The notes: generated from the sequence alone by a model not told the origin. A stretch of DNA of 64,000 nucleotides from Chelonoidis abingdonii (GCF_003597395.2 NC_133778.1:13702512-13766511); one strand, 5' to 3'. Counted from the stretch's first letter, positions 43,390-55,867 are shown. A program made the numbers and translations.

Positions 43390-45731
43390 ACACCTGGAAC
43401 TTTCACCAGGTCACAACACTGCTCTTTCTAATCTCTCAGTGTCTGAATTTCCCCTTGTTGACCAACACTTGGTCTCTTTCAGCATTGTCCATCAGCTCTT
43501 TCTCTCTTGTCCTGTCACTTAGACTTTCTGTGACGTCCCGTCTATTGCACTGATGACTCCTTGTCTGCTTTCAGTTCTCTCCTCCTCTTTCTTTTCTTCC
43601 ATTGATATTCCATTGATTCTCTTCATCCCTCGCGCTCCTTGACTTTCTTTTTTGTCCCCTTTCCATTCGGAAAGTCTGCTATGCCAACTCCCAGCCCTGC
43701 CTCATTCCCCAGCATCTGCTTCCATTCCCGCTTTCCCAGTGCAGACTCTTTGTGGTGGAAATCATAAGACCAAGGCTGACTTCCTCCACTACAAATTCAT
43801 TCTCTCTTCCTTTAGATCTCCTGTCTTCCTAGCTAAACAACTCTACTTCTCCAACTGCATTGAATCCCATGTCCTCAATCCCAGTCATGTTTTGCTGCCT
43901 TTGGCTCACTCCTCAAACTCTTCTGCCTCCACTTCTCTCTCCACCCAGGATCTCACCAATTTCTTCAAAGAGATAATTGACAAAGAATGATACAACCTTC
44001 CCTCTCCCCTCCTACAACTCTTCCCTCCTTCTCTCCTGCCACAGACTCAGAAGTTTCTTATCTGCTCTCCTACTCTAATCACTCTACGTGAGCCAATGAC
44101 CTCCATCCCAACTCTTGATCTTTCTTGTGCCCACCCTCATCCCCTCCCTTACCCATCTCCTTAGTCCTTTGCTCTCCCCTGGCTCTTTCACCTAGAATAT
44201 GGGCATGCTTTAGTCTCTCCCATTTTAAAATAACCCACCCTTGACTCCACTTGCCTTTCCAAATATTGCCCCTTTTCCCTTTCATTTCTAAGCTCATTGA
44301 ATGCACTGTTTATCATTACTGTCTGGAGTTCCTCTCCTCAAATTCCATCCTAGACCCTCTCCAATCCAGCTTCTGCCCCTTGTGCTCCACAGAAACCGCT
44401 TTCACCAAAATGTACAATTGCCTCTTTCTAGTGGAAGCTCAGAACCTATCCGCCTCCTCCTTGACCTATCAGCCATCTTTAGCACCTTTGGCACAGCTGA
44501 CCATGGTCTTTGCGAAATCTTGTCCTTGCTCCATGACTCTGTCTTTTCACCTCTCTAATAGTTCCTTCAGTGTGTCCTTTGGAGAACCCCCATAATCTCC
44601 CCTCCAGCATTCTGAGGGAATTCCACATGGCTCCATCTTTGGTCCCTTCTCTTCTCCCTCTCTATCTGGGTAAGCTTTTCCACAAACACAAATTCAGCTA
44701 CCATCTCTATGCTGAGATCTGAGATCTACCTCTCTACTCCAGCTGTCTCCATCTGTCCAAATTCAAGTATTGGTCTGTCTCTGACATTTCCTCATGGATG
44801 TCCAACCATCAGCTCAAATTTGAAATGCCTAAAACAGAACTTACTCCTCCCTTCAGGTCCTCCCGACAGCCTCCTGTCTATATCACATGGACAGCACCAC
44901 CATCCTGCCTGGAATGGTGTCCATATTCTGGGGGTCTGGAATCTTTAGATTCAGATCTCTGTCAAAGTCCTCACATTCAGGCAATACCTTAGTCTTTCAG
45001 ATTCTTGCTACATAACATCTCTAAGATATAGCCTTTCATATCCATCTACTCAGCTAAAACTCTCATCCAGGCATACATCTCACATCTTGACTACCGCAAC
45101 ACCCTTTTCTCTGGCCTTGACAAATGCGATCATATCCTGCTCGTATGCATTCAGAATGCCTCTGCAAAGATTGTTTTGCTAGCCCATCACTTTGACCATG
45201 TCACCTCTCTTTGCATCCCTCCACTGTCTCCCCTTTCTTTATCACGTCAAACATGCTCTACTTGTCTTACTTTAAAAGGCCTTCCCAGACTATCCCTACC
45301 CTACCTATCTTCTCTCATTCACTGTGGAGATGTCCACTCCCATCTCCAATTGCCAAGTTGTTTTTAAACAGGAATCTTTGTGTTCTCTCTCAGGCTGCCC
45401 CTCATGCTTTGGAGAAGCTCCTCATAAACATCTGGAAAGCTACCTCGTAAACCTCCTTCAAATCCCTCCTCCAAACTTTCCTTTTACCATGGTGCCTACA
45501 AAAAGCTGACAACACTTAGGCTTCTGGTGTGCTGAGGCCACAGCCTGCCATGTTGACCAATAGTGGCTCATTGTTTCCTTGTTCTCACTATTTGTCTATC
45601 TGTTGTCTTTTGTTTTACACTTGCAGCGATTTGGGGCAGTTCCCATCTTTTCTTCTGTGTTTGTACAGTGTCTAGCACAGCAGGGTCCTGGTCTATGACA
45701 AGGGCTCAAAGTTGCTAGAGTAATACTAAGT
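43390..45731 (+). mobile_element. Degenerate LINE (L2/L3/CR1 group)
   Basis: About 2.3 kb of CT-rich sequence holds decayed reverse-transcriptase frames. One at 44301-44558 includes LLLDLSAIFSTFGTADHG, a worn version of the family's LLLDLSAAFDTVDH motif. The next motif region near 44.70 kb (catctctatgctgagatctgagatctacctctctac) is a damaged YADDTQIYLS site. The 3' end carries 'tttgtacagtgtctagcacagcagggtcctgg', the tail shared with SINEs in this window. Many stops and frameshifts; not a functional element. Confidence 0.7.
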
Positions 45732-46855
45732 GTGATGGGGTACATAAAACTTACTCTACTACAGCCCCGAAGGGGTTCCAGCACAGAGTAGCTGTGGCTA
45801 TTTGGTTCACCAGCAAGAATTGAGGTGAGAGAAGATAGGGTGGCTGGAGAAGCTGAGAACTACCCTGCATCAGCAGCATACTTACAGAGAGTTGCCCAAG
45901 ATGTAGGATCAGAAGCCCTGGTTGGATTGGAGTGAGACTGCTGAGGTGTGGGGAGTTGAAGTCGTAAGGGGTTACTCCTTCCCCTATGCTCCTTGAGCTG
46001 AAGGAGAACTGTACTCCTTGCTTCCAGGTCCAGGCCGAATATGACATAAGTATTTGAGATTAGCGGGAGTTGAACTAAGAGGCTATGGTCATAAAGATCT
46101 GGTGTATTCCCAAGGAATCCATGACCAGATGAAAGGGGCTGAACTCCCCTCAGAAGTTCACAAACCTTTTGTGCAGCTGGGGCTGAGTTGTGGGGGCCAG
46201 GGAGGGATTTGTGGTTTTGTGTGCAAGCCATGCATAATTTGGCAGCGTCACATGGTTTCAACCTTAAACAAGACCTAACTCATCAGTCTTTTATCTACCA
46301 TTTGAGTTTTAGCATTTGTGTGAGCCCAAATATCACAGCAAAACTTAGGAGGTACAATCCACTGAACATTTATCAGCTAAAACTGCTGAATTGTGCCCAG
46401 CTCTGATATTTACCTAAGGTGAAATTTATATGGACACTGGGAGCTAACATCCTAACTCTTGCAAAAACATCAGGGCTTCAGGTTTACATCTCCATTGAAA
46501 CATGACACCTACAATAGTACAGTATCTTAAGCGTGCTTTCTGAAGAGCCCCATGCAGCAACGTCTCTGGAATTATGTGCCTCTTTCAGAACCAGCCTTGA
46601 TTAACTTACAGTCACAGCCCAAAGTGGTATCAGTTAGTCTTTCATAATTTGTGTTATTTTTTAATCTAAATATGCAAAAAAAGAAGAGTTAATCTAGTCA
46701 GATTTATAAAGGAAGACCTCAGATTAGTTATGTTCCTTGCAGAACAAGCTTCTAGTACATGTATCCTCATTTTGCCATTGCAGATTTGCATTTGCCATCA
46801 GAGTGCATGTTGTGTTTCCTTGTCCATGACTTCACAAGTGTGCATTAAAAACTAA

Positions 46856-47269
<414 letters not shown>

Positions 47270-47372
47270 TAATCCAATGCCCACTGAGTCCCTGGAAATA
47301 CTGCCATAGACTGGACTTATTGTATAGTGTGAATGAAGCTATTCTAGGATATTAGTTTTCTGTTGATACATC

Positions 47373-47724
47373 CAGAGGTGCTGACTTTCTGATTTCCCAG
47401 GAGTGCTCGGACCCTCAACTCCATCCCAGGCCCCGCCCCCACTCCACCCCTTCCCCCAAGATCCTGCCTCTTCCTGCTGTGCCCCTCCCCTGCCTCTTCC
47501 CACCCCATTCCACCCCTTCCTCCAAGTGTGCCTCTTCCTCGCACTTCCTCTCCCTGCTCCCACTCCTTCCCCCCCCCAGCGCCTCCTGCCCTCCACTGAA
47601 CAGCTGATATTTAGTGTGGGAGGGGGAAGAGCTGATTGGCAAGGCCCATTGGTGGGTGCTGAGCACCCACTATATTTTTCTGTGGGTGATCTGGGTTGGA
47701 GCACCCACGGAGTCAGCACCTATG
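47373..47724. mobile_element. MITE with CAGAGGTGCTGACT / AGTCAGCACCTATG ends
   Basis: The tips 'cagaggtgctgact' and 'agtcagcacctatg' are inverted repeats (one mismatch). The body is strongly CT-rich (ccccgcccccactccaccccttcc) and then 'gctgagcacccac...gtgggtgatctgggttggagcacccac'. Frames of up to 126 codons reflect only the skewed composition. The flanks gatacatc and aatatatt are at best a decayed 8-bp duplication. Confidence 0.6.
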
Positions 47725-49758
47725 AATATATTAATTCATATATTTTAATGATAAGGGAGCATTTTGATCATCTTGTCTGACATACATGTCTCAATCCTGT
47801 TCCCAGCAGAAATTAGGCCCTGATTCATCTAATCACTTAATCATATATTCAAAACCCATAGAAGTCAGTGGTCAGACTCCAGTTGTCTTCAGTGGACTTT
47901 GCATCAGGCCCTTGGTGAAAGCGAATGGTGTTAATCACATGCGTAGGTGCCGGAACTCTCATTTATTACATGTTTGTGCAGTGGGTAAGACAATGTGGCC
48001 TCAACCTGTTCGAGGCCTGTAGATACAATATAAATAATAACAAAATTGCTTTGCTGAATTGGGAACTTACGCCTCAAACTTCCATTGAATCAGAAGGGAA
48101 CTGGACTGGGCCCATAGTCCCACTGGCAAAAAAGTGAGACGGAGCCATAGAACAAACTATTTGGGCTCAATGTAGTCTGCCTACCATCTTGGCTTCACTA
48201 ATGGGGGGAAAAAACAAGTCCCAGTGCTCTTCAGAAGCTTATTTTTGATTGGAAGTGCATATTTGATCATCAGTAAAGTTTAATCTTAAATTTTCAGCTA
48301 TAAATGAAGGTTGACACGGGAGCTCCTAAACTCTATATGTCTGACACACTTTCAGAGAAGCATAGTACAGACAGATCCTTCTAAAGAAAAAAAAAAGTTT
48401 AGGAAAACCAACAGTCATTGGTCATCTGATTCCATTGTGTTACAATTGGTGTCATTAAGGTCTTGCTCCTATTCCCATTGAATTCAGTGGTGTGAGATTG
48501 ATCCCAAATGACTTCCATAGCAACACTGTGTTTTCATTAAGCTTCTTCCTGAATGGCTGCAACTCTAACCTGTGCCATCCCCAGTTGGCAACCATCCCCA
48601 AGGGACTGCCCAGTGGCTGAGCACTTGTGACAGTTGCTATCTTGTCTGAGACACCATGGAGTGAACCAGGGACATCCACAGCTAAAAGTATGAGTTGCTA
48701 TAGCTTGAGCTAAAGAGCCAGGCTTTTTAGCTGAGGTCTGTAACAGATCCATAATCTCTGCAGATCAACACACACTGATCAATGGGTTACACCTCCACTC
48801 TTGTTATATCTCCTTCTTGCTGCTCTCCACCTGAGTGTGCCCCTGTGCTGGTCAGCTGTTGGGGAGGGTGATAGGAGTAAGGTATACCAACTCTTCATCT
48901 TCTAGGGATGGCCTTAGACTGAGAGAATCCCTGGCATGGGTGAAACTCCAGATTCCATCTCCTTTGCACTGCCAGGGCAGCACAAAGGGGAAGAGGAATT
49001 ATTTGGGGGAAAGTTCTGTGGGAATCTATGAAGTGAACCAGAAATTGTGGCCCTGTGTGTGTTCACCTTCTCCCATAGCTGTATTTTTTTTTTTTAACAT
49101 TTGGCCTACATCTTGCACCATAATGAGTATTGAAAAGTAAACTATATTGGGGGGAAGAGGGAAGCAAACTATGAAAATATCGCTGTCAAACTCTTCGCAC
49201 TCACTTGGCTTGTTGCTGTTTGTTTTTGTTATGTATTTTCTTAAAGTACTTTTAAAAAGTAATTTCCAGCTACTGGTATTTCTACTTGCACCAAAGCAGT
49301 TTGTTCAGCTAACGAAATAGTCCATGATGCTCATAGAAGCATGATAATAGTGTCCAAACTGAAGAGCACCATGCACTTAGACTTGTAAACAGACACTTTG
49401 AAATACTGCAGTGATTTCAAAGCAATTTGAGTAGGAGTAGCCCTTAATTATTTTCCTTATCCTGAGAGAGGACAGGCTATTTGTCAGTGTTTAGAGTATT
49501 GTCCTTTTCATTTATTTTTTCATTTATTTTTAAATAAACATTGTTTTTTAGTCAAAGGCTGTATGTCGCTGAGATCGGATGACTTTTTGATTGAGCATAC
49601 ATACTGTTGTTCTTCATTCACAAACTTTACTGGATCATAATTCACAACGTACCAGTGCTTGCAATAAATTAGTTGCGGCTGTAAATTCTTGTTCCACTGC
49701 AGATGTTTTCTGCTTCTGAAAAAGCTGCCCTCCTTTAAGGCATAACTAAAGATTAGAA

Positions 49759-50641
49759 CAGTGGTTTTGAAACTTTAACAGCCTGCGAACCCCTTTCACT
49801 AAAATGTCAAGTCTCATGAACCCCCTCCTAAAACTGAATATTTCCAGGGATTTTCTCCCTTATCTCAGCAAAACTTATAAAAGCAGTGATCTTGGAAATA
49901 TAAAACTTGTATGTATGACATGCTTATTACACAGCATTTATTAATTATTATTTATCATTAAAGTATTTTTATTACATTATGAAAATGGCAACACTTTTGT
50001 AGCTTGTATCGCTTTTGATTAAGCCTGTTATAAGACAAGGCTCCTATCAGAGGCATCAGTAGAAAAAAGGGGCACAAGGGCAAAGCCTCCATGCACCCTG
50101 GGGGCAGGAGGAGCACCGCTGGAAAAGTGGGGGGGCCCACAAGGGAGGGGGCACCGACGCGGGGGCAGCATGTGACCCTTGTTGCCCCCACTCCCCGCGT
50201 ACTGGCGCTTCTGGCTCCTATGTTTCATCAAGGAGTATCAGATGTGAAAGAGCAGGAAGGTATTTAAGATGCCATCTCAAAGAGTTCCTCCTACACAAGC
50301 ATTCAGGTCTTGAGGAGTCCAGGCAAACAATGCGTGTACAACAAAGCTTAAACTTGTTCTTCATAATAATTTAAAAACAATACTAGCAGCCTATTTAGTT
50401 TTAAAAACAGCAAAAAGTATCCACCTCTCTTTCTATTTTGTATAAGGAGTCTTGAAGTTTAAATCTCCTCAGTGTGATAGATATGCTTGCTTTGATCTGC
50501 TTAGCTCTTGGAAGTTCCCCATGCTGCTCGGGGTCCCTGTGGACAGCTCTGTCCACCATTAGGGATTTTTTTCCCCAAGAACCCCATGTAACATTTCATG
50601 AACCCCGCAGGGATTCATGAACCTCAGTTTGCGAACCACTG
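49759..50641. mobile_element. hAT-type element (883 bp), host of nested insertion
   Basis: It begins CAGTGGTTTTGAAAC and ends CAGTTTGCGAACCACTGG. The flanks gattagaa and gcttagag match at six of eight positions, consistent with an old 8-bp hAT duplication. Subterminal sequences also mirror each other ('gcgaacccctttcac...aatgtcaagtctcatgaaccccc' and 'accccatgtaacatttcatgaaccccgcaggg'). No transposase frame. Interrupted by the element at 50048-50213. Confidence 0.7.
50048..50213. mobile_element. 166-bp MITE nested in the 49.76-50.64 kb element
   Basis: The element starts cagaggcatcagta and ends tactggcgcttctg. It is bounded by perfect GCTCCTAT copies at 50040-50047 and 50214-50221. The perfect 8-bp duplication indicates hAT-type insertion and a younger age than its host. 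GC-rich and non-coding. Confidence 0.8.
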
Positions 50642-51131
50642 GCTTAGAGCAATGAGCCTTACCCGCAAAAAGAGGATAAGAATTTGATGAATCAATAAGT
50701 CACCATTATTCAATAGCAAAACAGCCACTTTTAAAGGGCACTAAAATTGCCAAAAATAGAATATGGTGCACTGATAATAAACGCTGTGTTTCCATCAGAT
50801 AGAAAACATTTATATTGCTGCAATTAGCAAAAGTCATTGGGGACATATTGTGACACTGATTCAGTTTCCAGTTCCTAATGCCATCATGCAGCCCCTAGCG
50901 GAAATTATGTACTCCCCTAGAATCCTGCAGCTGCTTTCTGTTGGTTTTTTATTGACCTTGACTGGTTTCAGTTGAAGAATCGATAGCCCTGGCACCACTA
51001 GATTCATTGCTTTATTCTAATAACTAGTTAGCCAACTGGACTGAGTAGGAACCAGATGAACATTTTCAATAGGGATTCTCACGAGGTCTTCCTGTGTCCA
51101 GTGCCTAATCCAGATGGATTTTGATTTGCAG

Positions 51132-51254
51132 CTGGTGGAGCCCTTGACCCCAAGTGGCACAGCACCCAACCAAGCACAGCTTCGCATCCTGAAGGAAACT
51201 GAGCTAAAGCGAGTCAAGGTCCTTGGCTCTGGGGCCTTTGGAACCGTATATAAG
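51132..51254 (+). CDS. ERBB4: ERBB4 exon 18 (kinase start, glycine loop)
   Basis: This 123-nt exon follows gatttgcag and ends TATAAG, directly followed by gcaagt. It reads [20 protein letters not shown], then [20 protein letters not shown] and K, identical to human ERBB4 as I remember it. It contains the juxtamembrane activation segment, which in ErbB receptors clasps the partner kinase, and the nucleotide-binding loop GSGAFG. Phase 0 at both ends. The splice donor is GC instead of GT; every other donor here is GT. Confidence 0.96.
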
Positions 51255-51609
51255 GCAAGTATCTTCACTAAACAGCATTGTTTGGCCTTATTTCTGTTTT
51301 GAACCCTACGGATCACTGAAAGTGTTACATCGCAGTGTGGGACCCAGCTCTTGTCTATACAACAGATGGGCTTGAAACATAATCCACAGCCTGTCCAGGG
51401 AGTTCATCTCTGGGTATGATGATGCATCTTGAGTACACCTCTAGTTTCATCTGCTGATTTCAGCTTCACTTGGTAAAGACACAAACATTACTCCATGTAG
51501 AGAAAAATAGTGTCACACACAAACATACAAACATGACAAACATACAGGATAGATAGTCTTGAGGTTAAAGAACAGGAACGGGATTTTGTGGTTCTATTTG
51601 TTACTCAGT

Positions 51610-51720
51610 AACTGACATAATGTGCACATTGTGCAAGCCAGTTAATTTCTATACCTCATTTGACCAAGCTGTAAAATGGGTATAAAAATAATAATCTCCC
51701 TTATATAATAATAGCACCAT
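51610..51720 (+). repeat. MIR-like SINE tail
   Basis: 'gtgcaagccagttaatttctatacctcatttgaccaagctgtaaaatgggtataaaaataataatctccc' matches the 3' part of MIR-type SINEs. Old. Confidence 0.55.
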
Positions 51721-51951
51721 AATCAGCTAAGCTTTGATCCTTTCGCCATTAAAAACAATGGCAAATCTCCTTTAAGATTTATTGAGCACTTCAGATTCCA
51801 CAGTTTAAAGGTCATAGTTAAAGTACTTAGAAGCACTAAATAGAGTTGGTTGAAAAAGAAGAGGGGGAAAATCACATTTTCAACATTTTGTAATTAAACT
51901 TGTGATGAAATTGCAAAATTCCAAGAAAATTGACCAGCACCTATATATAAT

Positions 51952-52646
51952 TAAGGCTAAGATTTTATCATGGTTATTTTTAGTAAAAGTCACGGGCAAT
52001 AAACAAAAATTCATGGAGCCCGTGATCTGTCCGTTACTTTACTAAAAATAACCAGGGGGCAGGGCTAGGTAGGGGGGAGAAATGGAGCCACATATGCGGG
52101 GGGACTGGCAGGCTGAGCCCCCTGCCATGGTGGGGAGCAGAGCCCTGACTCCAGCAGCTGCAGTGGCAGGCGCAGCCATGGGGGGCACATGGCCCCCACT
52201 CCATCGCTGGCCACAGCTGCAGGACAGGGATGCATGGCCCTGACTGCAGCTCCTGGCAAGCCCCAGCTGCAGCAGGCGGGGTGTGGGAGGAGCACACAGC
52301 CCTGGGAAGCTGCAAGTTGGGCCTATGGCCTCCAAGGCAGCTGCCGTGCAGGGGCGCGTTGTTCCGGCTGCAGCTTGCGGCAGAAGCCACAGGGCTGAGG
52401 TGCGTGGCCCCAGCTGAAGCCCCCGCCAAGCCTAGGATGCCATGGGGCTGGGGCACACAGCCCTGCCTGCAGCCTACATCGGAAGCGGCGGGGCTGGAGC
52501 TGCAGCATCCTGGTACCATCCAGCCCCAGTTGCAGAGCGGGGTGCACAGTCCCGCCTCCTCCTCCTGAAGCGCTGGAAGTCATGGAGGTGCAGTAAAGTC
52601 ATGGAACTGTGACTGCCGTGACCTCCGTGACTAAATCGTAGCCTTA
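51952..52646. mobile_element. GC-rich non-autonomous DNA transposon
   Basis: The ends taaggctaagattttat and gactaaatcgtagcctta are near-perfect inverted repeats, and subterminal parts mirror too (catggttatttttagtaaaagtcacggg / gttactttactaaaaataacc). The middle is about 500 bp of GC-rich gccccagctgcagc-type sequence that gives long but meaningless frames on both strands (up to 161 codons). 'cctatat' lies near both ends and may be the remains of a target duplication. Confidence 0.65.
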
Positions 52647-53419
52647 CCTATATCATCTGAAAAGATGTGGGGGAGTGTGAGAACTGGTGGGGGGAGAATC
52701 CTTGTTTTTTCCTTTCTTTCCAATTTTGAAATTTCATCCACATTTCTAAATTCCCAAAATGTTGTTGACTCTAGTGCTAAGTACGGTTCTCGCTAAATGT
52801 CTCGCTTGTTCCTTTTCCCACATACATACAAGTAGAATGTACGTACTCCTAGGCATGCTTGAGCTGTGATCAGTGCCGGTTTAGCTATACTCCAACATCA
52901 CAATCACCGAGAAAGCTGGGAAGGGGAAAAATGTTTCTTATAATTACGGAACAAAGCACAGACAACATGAGATGTTGAAAAGTAAAAATTAGCTGCTCTC
53001 AAGCTCAGTTTAAAGCTTAAGTGTACTTTTCACTGGAGAAAATATGTTTCGCAGAAGGGGTCATTGATCTTAGCATATCATAGTACAGTCCATGCGTGAT
53101 GTGTAAGATCCAGAGCTTGTGTGACCCTGCCCTCCCCAGTCTCCTGTAACACCACTATCAATGGCAGTTTGCTCCAGAGGCCTGGCAAGGAGGCAGAAAT
53201 TGCTCCTGGGAGTGTCTCCCCTCCTCTGCCCAGCTGTTCCAGATCAGTCAATAACTGTCCCCTCACCCACCCAACAGGGACAGAGAGATGAACAGAGCCC
53301 AGTACAGGCTCCTTGTGGAAGTGGAGAAGAGACATGTAGGCAGGAGCAACAGAGGTCAGAGCCAGGTGGCTGCAGCTATGGGACAGAAAGGAACAAGGGC
53401 TGTGCTTCTGCAATGTGGC

Positions 53420-54451
53420 TGTCATGGTATCTTTCCCCAATCTGAACCTTAGAGTCCAAAAAAATGGGGTACCAGCATGAATTCCTCTAAGCTTAATTAC
53501 CAGCTTAGATCTGATAAGCTGCCACCAATCAGGACTTGGAGTGCCTGATAAATTCTGGTCTCCCCAAAACCTTCCCTGGGGACCCCAAGACCCAAATTCC
53601 TTCATTTACAGCAAAGAGGAAAAACCATTTCCCTTCCCCTCCTTTCTTCCTCCCAGATCTTTCCCACCTGGGTACACCAGGAGATCACCATGCTTCAAAC
53701 TCCTTGAATCACACACAGAGAAATCAGGTTTCTCCTCCTTTCTCCCCCGTCCCCCAGGTTTTCCTCCCTGGGTTATCCTGGAGATAAACAGTGATTCAAA
53801 CTCCTTGAATCTTAAAACAGAGGGATTCTACCTCCACCCCTCCCCTCTTCCCTTCACCCAGAGGCAATAGAGATTCAAGCACCATGAATCTAAAACAAAG
53901 AGAAATTTACCTTTCCCCCCTCTCCTCTCTCTCTCCCACCAAGTCCCTGGTGAGTACAGACTCAATACCTTCGTATTACAAGGGGTAAAAATCAATTAGG
54001 TCTTTAAAAGAGTTTTATAAAAGACAGAAAGAGTAAAGATAATCACTGTAAATTCAAGATGGATATTACAGGGTCTTTCAGCTTATAAACACTAGAAGAA
54101 ACCTCCCCCCCAGCACAATACAAATTAAACTACTTCCGCAAACTACACATTTGCAAATAAAGAAAAACAATTAAAAAGACTAAATCAGCCTTTATCCTGA
54201 TACTTACTAGAATTAGAACAGAAGAGATTTTTTTTAGAAAGATTGGAGGAATCTGCTTACGTCTGGTCCCTCCCAGACCCCAGAGAGAACCCAGACAGAG
54301 AACAAAGAAAACACACACAAAAGCTTCCCTCCACCCAGATTTGAAAGTATCTTGTCTCCTGATTGGTCCTCTGGTCAGGTGTTGCAGGTCACTGTTTGTT
54401 AACCCTTTACAGGTGAAAGAGATATTAACCCTTAGCTATCTGTTTATGACA
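53420..54451 (-). mobile_element. Solo LTR (TGTCATAAAC family)
   Basis: The 1032-bp element starts TGTCATGGTATC and ends TTTATGACA on the + strand. Its flanks gtggc and atggc match at four of five positions. Read on the minus strand it begins TGTCATAAACAGATAGCTAA, then has a CCAAT box (ggaccaatcag), so minus orientation is likely. Same family and orientation as 35877-36910. No internal retroelement sequence. The 175-codon frame at 53078-53605 straddles its edge and is not a gene. Confidence 0.8.
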
Positions 54452-54764
54452 ATGGCAAACACCACCTTACACTGGGTAGTTGCGATAGGAAATAGGGCCC
54501 AGGGTGCTAGAGCCAGAAAGGAACCCAGCCAAGCTCTCTGCTGCCGATAGCCATTCAAAGTAAGTTGAGGCCTACCCAAATTGACATTCCTAATACACCA
54601 CTGGTTGGAAGCAATGCCGAGCAAAGGAACATGTACAGTTCTGTGTGTCATGGGTGTGCTGACATTACTGAGCAGAAATGGCTGAACAAAGAGTTTTCAT
54701 GTCAAGATGGTTCATTTATGCTACAGTTTTGTCTTTGAAATTCCAATACAGAGAATGTATCCAG

Positions 54765-55735
54765 CGGGGCCCTCCAGGGATCTGTCCTGGGTCTGTTACT
54801 AGTCAATATTTTCATTAATGACTTGGATCATAGTGTGGAAAATGTGTTTATAAAATTTGTGGATGACACCAAGCTGGGAAGGGTTGCAAGCACTTTGGAG
54901 GACAGGGTTAGATTTCAAAACAGCCCTGACAAATTAGAGAAGTGATCTGAAATCAATAAGACACAATTCAATAAAGACAAGTGCAAAGTACTGCATTTAG
55001 GAAGGAAAAACCAAATGCACTGCTATAAAATGGGAAATGGCGGGCTAGGCAGTAAGATTGCTGAAGGGGATCTGGGAGTTAGAGTGGACCAGAAATTGGC
55101 TATGAGCCAACATATGCAGATGCATAAAAGGCTAATATCATTCTGGGGTGTATTAATAGGACTGTCTTATGTAAGACACAGGAGGTGATTGTCCTGCTCT
55201 ACTTGGCGCTGGTGAGGCCTCATCTGGAGCACTGTGTCCAGTTCTGGGCACAACATTTTAAGAAAAATGTGGATAAATTGGAGAGAGTCCAGAGGAGAGC
55301 AACAAAAAGAATAAAGTTTAGAAAACCTGATCTGTGACGAAAGGTTAAAAAAACCTGGGCCTGTTTAGTCCTGAGAAAAAAAGACTGAGTGGGGAACTGA
55401 GAAGAGGCTTCAAATATATTCAGGGCAGTTATAAAGAAGACAGTTTGTTCCCCATGGCCAGTGAAGGTAGGACAAGAAATAATCAGCTATATCTGCAGCA
55501 AGGAAGATTTAGGTTAGATATTAGGAGAAATCTTTGTAACTCTAAGAGTAGCTAAGCTCTGGAATAAGCTTCGAAGGGAGTGGGATGGAATCCCCATCAC
55601 TGGAGGTTTTTAAGAACAGGTTGGACAAATACCTGTCAGGGATGGTCTGGGTTTGCTTAGTCCTACCTCAGTTCAGGGGGTTGGACTAGATGACCTCTTG
55701 AGGTCCCTTCCTGCCCTACATTGCTATGATTCAAT
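54765..55735 (+). mobile_element. CR1 LINE, 5'-truncated, about 1 kb
   Basis: Starts within the reverse-transcriptase region (ccagcggggccctccaggg, the worn GPPGICPG motif). It includes FVDDTKLG at about 54856-54879 (the F/YADD active-site motif), then the conserved 'ctggagcactgtgtccagttctgggc' and 'agtccagaggagagcaac' blocks, and ends 'ggactagatgacctcttgaggtcccttcctgccctacattgctatgattca'. The frame is broken by stops. 5' truncation and the ATGATTC end are typical of CR1. This is the best-preserved LINE in the window. Confidence 0.85.
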
Positions 55736-55867
55736 GTACTTACTCTGTGTGTTTTGAGTTCTAATGTTCCTTGCTGAATTGGATATTGTATAATGAAAAG
55801 AAGCCTAGCCATGGAGAAAGATTTAACAACTAGTGTGGAGTTAATTTTTGTATCTTTTTTTCCCTAG

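Larger units (their letters stand above)
51255..55867 (+). other. ERBB4: ERBB4 intron 18 (GC-AG type)
   Basis: This 4613-nt intron starts gcaagt and ends ttttttccctag. It holds a MIR-like tail (51.61-51.72 kb), a GC-rich DNA transposon at 51952-52646, a solo LTR at 53420-54451 and a CR1 body at 54765-55735. Confidence 0.9.

Noticed and set aside
43652..45509. Series of medium-sized + strand frames that look like a gene cluster
   Set aside because: They share reverse-transcriptase motif remnants and a LINE tail; this is one decayed retroelement with frameshifts.
47403..47780. 125-codon proline-rich frame near exon 17
   Set aside because: It is generated by the CT-rich body of the MITE at 47373-47724 and extends past its end without any conserved feature.
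51254..51262. Alternative GT donor four bases downstream of the exon 18 end (aaggcaa|gt)
   Set aside because: Using it adds four bases and breaks the frame into exon 19; the GC donor keeps the conserved Lys-Gly junction.
52060..52580. Possible CpG island or internal promoter of ERBB4
   Set aside because: The GC richness belongs to the transposon body. No conserved first exon or promoter elements were seen next to it.
52034..52583. Several overlapping GC-rich frames on both strands (up to 161 codons)
   Set aside because: They are inside the inverted-end transposon at 51952-52646; frames open in several registers at once reflect composition, not coding.
53078..53605. 175-codon minus-strand frame
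   Set aside because: It runs across the boundary of the solo LTR at 53420 into flanking sequence, so it cannot be one ancestral gene.
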